Made by a program: the position numbers and the translations under genes. From Punctularia strigosozonata HHB-11173 SS5 (taxonomy: Eukaryota; Basidiomycota; Agaricomycetes; Corticiales; Punctulariaceae): DNA of 64,000 bases. Positions within the stretch are counted from its first letter, which is position 1. Each line of letters starts with the position of its first letter. The notes beneath the pieces were generated by a model, which was not told the DNA's origin, did no database searches, and worked only from the letters and a program-made list of their open reading frames with translations. The stretch covers positions 756,370-820,369 of the forward strand of contig NW_006767441.1 in NCBI RefSeq assembly GCF_000264995.1. The letters run 5' to 3'. Shown one piece after another: positions 58,782 through 64,000 of the stretch.

Positions 58782-60368
58782 TCATCTTGCAGCCCTCGCT
58801 TGGATGTATGGGACGTAATCCTCGGTTTCAGAATCATCGTTCTCGTCATCGTTCTCGTCGTAGGGATTCCTTCCTTTGCCCAATGTGATGTTTGTCGTCC
58901 CGCCTGCTGCTTCAACAAGAGCATCGTTCGGATCGCTTACAAGGTCTTCATCACTGTCTTCTCCGGAGATCGGCTGCTCCTGCTTGATGGGAGTAGGCGT
59001 TGATGCCTCCGCTTTCGCCTGTTGTGTCTGCCATTGCTTCTGCAGGCGCTCACTCTCCCTTGCCTCACGCTGCTGAAGAATGGATCCCCCTTTGGACATC
59101 GATATCCACATATCCAGCAGCCACCTAGCTGGGAATAAGCATTGTCACATATCGCAGACAAGAAAAAGAGCCTTACTGAACCTCGTTCCCGGCGCAGATT
59201 CCGCCTGGATCAGTGTCGATAACGCCAAGTTCGAGTGCGACTTGTGACAAAGAGTGAATGTCGCTGCTCGACAGCATGGTGTTATACATTTCCTGAATAT
59301 CCAGGATGTATACCTGTCGGCTGATCGGACGCGCATCAGCAGCGTCCTTGGGAGGTGCAGTTCGGCCACGGTCATCAGCAAAATCCTTACGGCCCATTTG
59401 CCTGTCATCGTAATCACGCTTCCTGTCCAAAGACAATTGATCGGCGTAGTGCGCGGAAGCTCGTCGCTGCGGAGAGCGCGATCTTGGCTTGCGAGGGGCA
59501 AAGGTAGAGCGCTCGGATTCCGGCGAGTACAAGTCCTCCATATTGTAAACCTTGCCATCAAAGTGATCGATCCCGAGCGCCCGGAGGATGCTCAATGTTC
59601 TGCTTCTATTGTATACCAGAAGGACCAGCGGGTCACCGTCGGCCAAGAGCTCACGTAGACGTTCGCCTGCCGCTACCTGCTCGAGCTCTTCCGAGTGCCC
59701 ATGCTCGAACGGCTTCAACCCTCATGAGCGAGCACAACAAGCAGAGGAGAGACTTGTGTCGTACCTTCCTCGTTCTCGGCTCAACGATGAGCTTTTCTTT
59801 GATCTTGAGATGGAAGCGTGATACCATCCGAAAGTATTCTCCGCAGCATCTGGCCTCGCCGACTCCGACATCGAGGATTATTGGATCACGTTCCCGCTCG
59901 GAGCCGCTACGGGGGTCTATACTGGCCAAGTTCACAGCAAGCGGCACCACGCGCAACTTGTCCAGATTGACCAAACGCAGAGCGAAATCTTTGCCGGAGA
60001 CTGAATTGTCCAGGTGCAGTAGGAAGGTCCTATGGTCAGGCTGCTTATCAGCGCCTGCCTGTCCGAGGACACGGCAGTAGTCGTTACCTGGAAATCTCAA
60101 AACGTGCTCTGGAGGTGTCACTTTGTGTTAGTCTTGCACTCTTATTGAAATTCTTGGCAGTGATTTTTTCCAAGAACCTGATTAGCGACTGCTGATCTAG
60201 AAAATAGATTGGAGATAGAGCGGCAAAGTTGCGTGGTGAGAAGGGGCGTGGACTCGAAGGGAGACGAAGACCGAGAGCCATGCACTGAGTATCTCTGATC
60301 AACAAGGAAGCAGCACCAGAGGACTCCAAGCCTGAAATCTGCGTCAATTCTCGTGCTTTCTGGATCAT
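58782..60368 (-). CDS. Gfd2/YDR514C-like RNase H-fold protein (tentative)
   Basis: Probable member of the DEDDh-exonuclease-like group typified by yeast Gfd2/YDR514C. Blocks seen are LRVVPLAVNLASIDP, RDPIILDVGVGEARCCGEYF and LKIKEKLIVEPRTRKV^, then FEHGHSEELEQVAAGERLRELLADG, DPLVLLVYNRSRTLSILRALGID, VYILDIQEMYNTML, and LELGVIDTDPGGICAGNE^WLLDMWISMSKGG. The spacing resembles the fold's D-x-E strand, the 'valvgHn' strand and the HNaGNDA strand. Catalytic residues look altered: DVGV in place of DxE, and GICAGNE in place of HNAGND. It may thus be a non-catalytic relative. The C-terminal tail is acidic. The 5' exons and the start at 60368 are uncertain. The family link is from motif layout only. 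Confidence 0.55.
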
Positions 60369-60718
60369 GGACGGTGGACCAGGGTACCTAGAGTTAATTG
60401 TATACCGCCTGTTTTCTGTTCTAATCCCAAAAGTTTGTCGGCCGCCGTTTTCACATCTGGTCGAAACTTCCTGTCTTCGGCGTCAGGAGAAAGACAACAT
60501 GACGTGTCCGATTCTACCAGAAGTGAGCTCGCGGCCCTGCGATTTGGTATAGTTGCGCCATGACTGCTAGCCGAGAGAGAAAGGCAGGCGTGGCCCGTCG
60601 CCCGTGGGAGACGCGGTCACATGTTGAACGCGTCGCGTGAGCGTCATCATCTCCGCGCGGCGCGAGCTCAGAGTCACGACCGTCCCTCCAGTATCCAGCA
60701 ATCGCGATCCATTCGAAA
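60369..60718. promoter_or_regulatory. Divergent promoter interval, Gfd2-like / POT1
   Basis: The presumed start codons of the nuclease-fold gene (-) and POT1 (+) are 350 bp apart. Both promoters must lie here. No element was assigned with confidence. Confidence 0.35.
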
Positions 60719-63700
60719 ATGAAGCGCTCCCCGGGAAATGATGAAGCCTCCGGGACGTCAAGCAAAAAGCCTAAGGTCCAACATGAGTTCCTGCCTATCG
60801 ACAAACGCAACCTTTCCACACTCGCTCCTGGGGACGTATACACAGCCGGATACCTCGACCTTTCAGTACATATGGTTTGGCCGTTCCAACCAGGAAAACG
60901 CTATCTATTTGTGGCAGAACAGGAGGGAAAAAGGCTACAGATCAAGATGGATCCCCTCCTCTCCCATTCTCTCCTACAAATTGGTGTCCTCCCTCTCACA
61001 GTGGGGGAGCGGCTTTTGCTCAGTCTTTGCGGCGCTACATCCACTCACCCCACGTCATACATTAGCAGCTTGACTCTCTTGTACACCAATTCTTGCTCGC
61101 TGAAATTCGTGGAGAGAAAGAAGGGCAAAGCATTTGATCCCGACGGCCTTATACACGTAGACGCAGGCGAGTCCTACACAATTTAGGCGGCTGGTAGCCC
61201 TGACCTGCATTACAGCTCCTGAAGCAATTCCTACTCAAGATAATAGAAATCACTCTGTTCCCGCGGAAGAGGACTGGTATTCAACTCCCATGCCGCCTGC
61301 TCAGGCAGAGCCTAACGACGCCAAACCAATCATCAACCATGCTCCAAAACCAATTTCTGAACAAACGGCTGCCCCTACAACTGCTGTATCCTTGCTTCCT
61401 GTGCGCATACCCGAACCACGGATGATCCGGCAAACGTCCGTACCCGAAGCTTCCTGTTCCACGCATTCGGCGCGTCCGCAAGCTCCTGAGACGGCGGCCA
61501 AACGGCCCCCCTTGAACCAAGCTGAGACCGCCGGCCTTTCTACAGTGAATCAGGAACGACCCGTTGAGACACTTCCCGCTCATGCATCACAGCGTAGTCG
61601 ACGACCCGAACCCGTTTCCACCTCGCCTGTAACCGACATCGCCTCCATAAGAGATACAGGGAATACGGCGCCGAATACCAATGCAGTCATCGCCGACCCT
61701 CACGCAGGACAATCCAAAAAAGTCCGGAGGAGGAAAGCGAAAAAGCAAAACGAGAAGCGACTGCGAGACGAAATGGCTGCGAATGTTCGCACACAACGGC
61801 TCGCCAAACCTACATCCGGGTGCAACCCGCCTCCTTCAGAGACGGTCGCTGCTGTCCCGGATCCGGTACCTCCTACCGCACAACTGGCGAGCGCCGTTGC
61901 TCATACGGGCCCAGTTACTGATGATCGCATCCCATGCAATGTCGCGCTCCCTGAAGGGCCTGAAGCCCAGCCTCAACGAGTTCTTCTTGGATATACACCG
62001 TCTGCCGAAAACATTCAACTGCAGCCTGAGCTTCAATCTTCGCCATCCTTTCCCAAACCAGTCAGTACCCTCCTACTTTAGTATACGCGCGGGAAGCACT
62101 CATCTTCAGCTCGAATTTGAATAGCCATACCCTTATAGTAGACTATCCGAGTTGGCGAAAAATGGGGAGGTCGATATCATATGCGTAGTGACGTCCGGAG
62201 GCGACATCTATGAACCAAAAGTCCAAGCGCAAGGTACTGGAGATTGAACCATGATTGTCGATGCATCTGCTGAGGCTGCCGTCTTATTCAGATTTCAGGC
62301 TTTCCATCAGGCTTGTAGATCCATCCCTAGGCACCGAAGCTGGCGGAGCGGAATGGACAGCCATCCTCTTCAAACCAGCAAAAGAGCAGTTGCCCCAAAT
62401 TGTTGCCGGCAATATCGTAGTTCTGCACTGCATGAAGGTCGGTGCGTCTGTACTTTCTCCGCATACGCATTGTCATCACCCAGACCTCCAGGTGCGAACG
62501 TATAGCAAGAACGGCGCGTCAGGCATCAACCTTGTCGGTTACAAGACATTCAGATGGGCAGTCTATAACCCCGTCACCAAGCAGATGCGCCGCGGCCCTG
62601 GTGAACATGGCGTAATTATCGAACCGGCTCAATCAGGGGTTTCTGAGTACCTCCAGCAGCTTGCCAGCTGGTGGAATTCCACTCGGCGACCAGGAGAATC
62701 ACTACCTGATTCCGGGGTCGAGCATCAGATTGTTCAGAGAGCCGCGAAATCCAGACGGCAGCATTGTCTCATCAGCGAAGCTTCGGGTTATTTCACATGT
62801 ACTCTGGAGGTGCACAGAAATCTGCCGTTGATAGCTGCAAAGCTCTGATATTCCTCCCTTGCAGATAGTAGCCAGGGATAGAACCCGCGAAGACACTGCA
62901 AACCCGCAGGTGATCTACGCGACAGATTACACCGAGCGAGAAGGGCTGGAAGAGGATCCTTGCAAGGAAGGTAATTCCAAAATGTTCCACAAAATAATAC
63001 GCGTAGAGATGTGGGATGAGGCCGCAAAACTGGCGAACGAGATGCATCCTGGAGAGTTCTGGAGAATGGACAACGTAAGGATGATGGAGAAGAGTACGTA
63101 CTCAGGTTACGTCGAGGCGAAGTTTGTGGAGGGAAAGAAGGCCCGCCTTCTCGATGAAAAGAAGGACAGCAACGACCAGCATCTCTCCGCTCTGCTGAAG
63201 TGGGTTATCCGCATACACCCGACGACAAACTCGAAGCTGATCAATATCCAGACGAAAAGAGAAACTGGCACTTCACCAGCCTTATGACAGTAATCCCCAT
63301 CTACTACTACAGGACGTTATCGAGGAAAAGTTTTGTAACTTGACGCTCGAAGTGAGGATCTCCTTCCCTGAACTTCCTCAGCTGACCCTTTCATAGATTC
63401 TCCATATAGCTCATGAAGAGGAAACCGTCATATACGGTACCGATTACACAAGAAACCCATACATGCTGGATGCATCACGAGGTCTAGTAGGACAACCGTG
63501 GTCCGAAGGTCTGGAGGGCAGGATCCTCCGGATAGTTCTCGAAGGCGATCAAGCGGATAGAGTCAAGCAACTCGGTTATTACGAGCTAAGGAGTGTGCGG
63601 CTGCATATGACTCGAGTCAAAGACAACCAGCTCATCTGTAAGCTGGGAGGATCCGGCCGCCTTATCGTCAAAATCAATGAGAAAGGGTCTAACCCTCATT

Positions 63701-64000
63701 TCAAAGAACTGCTCAGGTGAGATTGCTCGCTTCATGACCTGATGCGCCGGTTTGAGCCAAGTATAGGCGTAAGAGCGAATGGACGTCGAAACAGGAAACG
63801 ATCACTACCACGTTCGCGACACCGTTCAAGCAAGAAACCATCGTACAGACGCCCGAAGTTAAGATGGAAACCGATGAAGCGTCTGTCGAAGATTTCACAG
63901 GGGTTATACCCCCCCAGGAAAGCGGTCACAATCCAATGAGCGCCGTTGATGCCATCCAAAATTGCGAGCCCCGCCTTCAAAAGTTCACGCTTCGCGCACA
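60719..64000 (+). CDS. POT1: POT1, telomere single-strand binding protein (3' end outside window)
   Basis: Protein that binds the G-rich telomeric overhang. It starts MKRSPGNDEASGTSSKKPK, followed by an OB-like region (DVYTAGYLDLSVHMVWPFQPGKRYLFV). A long disordered linker follows (about 61230-62080), rich in Pro, Ser and Ala, with a basic KKVRRRKAKKQ patch. Two OB folds come next. The first reads YSDFRLSIRLVDPSLG, TAILFKPAKEQLPQIVAGNIVVLHCMKV and FRWAVYNPVTKQ. The second reads VIYGTDYTRNPYMLDASRG, LEGRILRIVLEGDQADRVKQLGYYELRSVRLHMTRV and LICKLGG. These match the paired OB folds of POT1. The window ends within a following exon (QESGHNPMSAVDAIQNCEPRL). Many introns. Exon borders in the linker are uncertain. 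Confidence 0.82.

Noticed and set aside
1-64000. CRISPR arrays, bacterial operons or ribosome binding sites
   Set aside because: None was seen, and none is expected in a fungal nuclear genome with this intron-rich structure.

Overview
This window is nuclear DNA of a filamentous basidiomycete, most likely an Agaricomycete. The genes are dense and cut by many short introns (about 50-65 nt, GT..AG). The content is typical of mushroom-forming fungi: secreted dye-decolorizing peroxidases, a DUF6533 membrane protein, G-protein gamma subunits ending in CAAX boxes, a GPI-type cupredoxin, a creC WD40 protein and an STT4 lipid kinase. Gene boundaries were read by eye from reading frames, protein motifs and splice sites, so outer ends are firmer than internal exon edges. 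Coordinates of genes include introns.

Layout. 1-580: tail of a Ty1/Copia retroelement with its downstream LTR. 581-2478: no gene seen. 2479-11366: two DyP peroxidases in opposite orientation, flanking the splicing factor cwf18 (-) and the mitochondrial translation GTPase GUF1 (+). 11367-13074: non-coding interval with a 108-bp near-perfect inverted repeat. 13075-19702: tryptophan synthase (+), then ADE4 (-) and S-adenosylmethionine synthetase (-). 19966-22967: myotubularin-type phosphoinositide phosphatase (-). 23290-24986: two tandem G-gamma genes. 25478-27429: mitochondrial thioredoxin (-) and cupredoxin (+). 27738-29329: DUF6533 protein (-). 30441-34339: arrestin-like protein and a DUF1776 protein (both +). 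34453-35422: cyclic phosphodiesterase (-) and an intron-bearing tRNA-Ser(CGA) (-). 35815-43227: PI 4-kinase STT4 (-). 43490-48048: APC15 (+), creC (-), branched-chain keto acid dehydrogenase E1 beta (+). 48312-53140: RNA-dependent RNA polymerase of the RNAi type (-). 53388-58661: unknown membrane protein (+), glutaminyl cyclase (-), methylenetetrahydrofolate reductase (+). 58782-60368: a Gfd2/YDR514C-like nuclease-fold protein (-). 60719 to the right edge: the telomere-end protein POT1 (+), incomplete.

Most genes are ordinary housekeeping genes, and no new multi-gene system is evident. The points most worth a second look are: an ADE4 start codon that appears to be split by an intron (A^TG); a 10-nt micro-exon at the end of STT4; the tandem G-gamma pair with different prenylation boxes and different intron numbers; the mirrored DyP pair; the inverted repeat at 12423-12530; and an intron-containing tRNA next to the phosphodiesterase whose family acts on a tRNA-splicing by-product.
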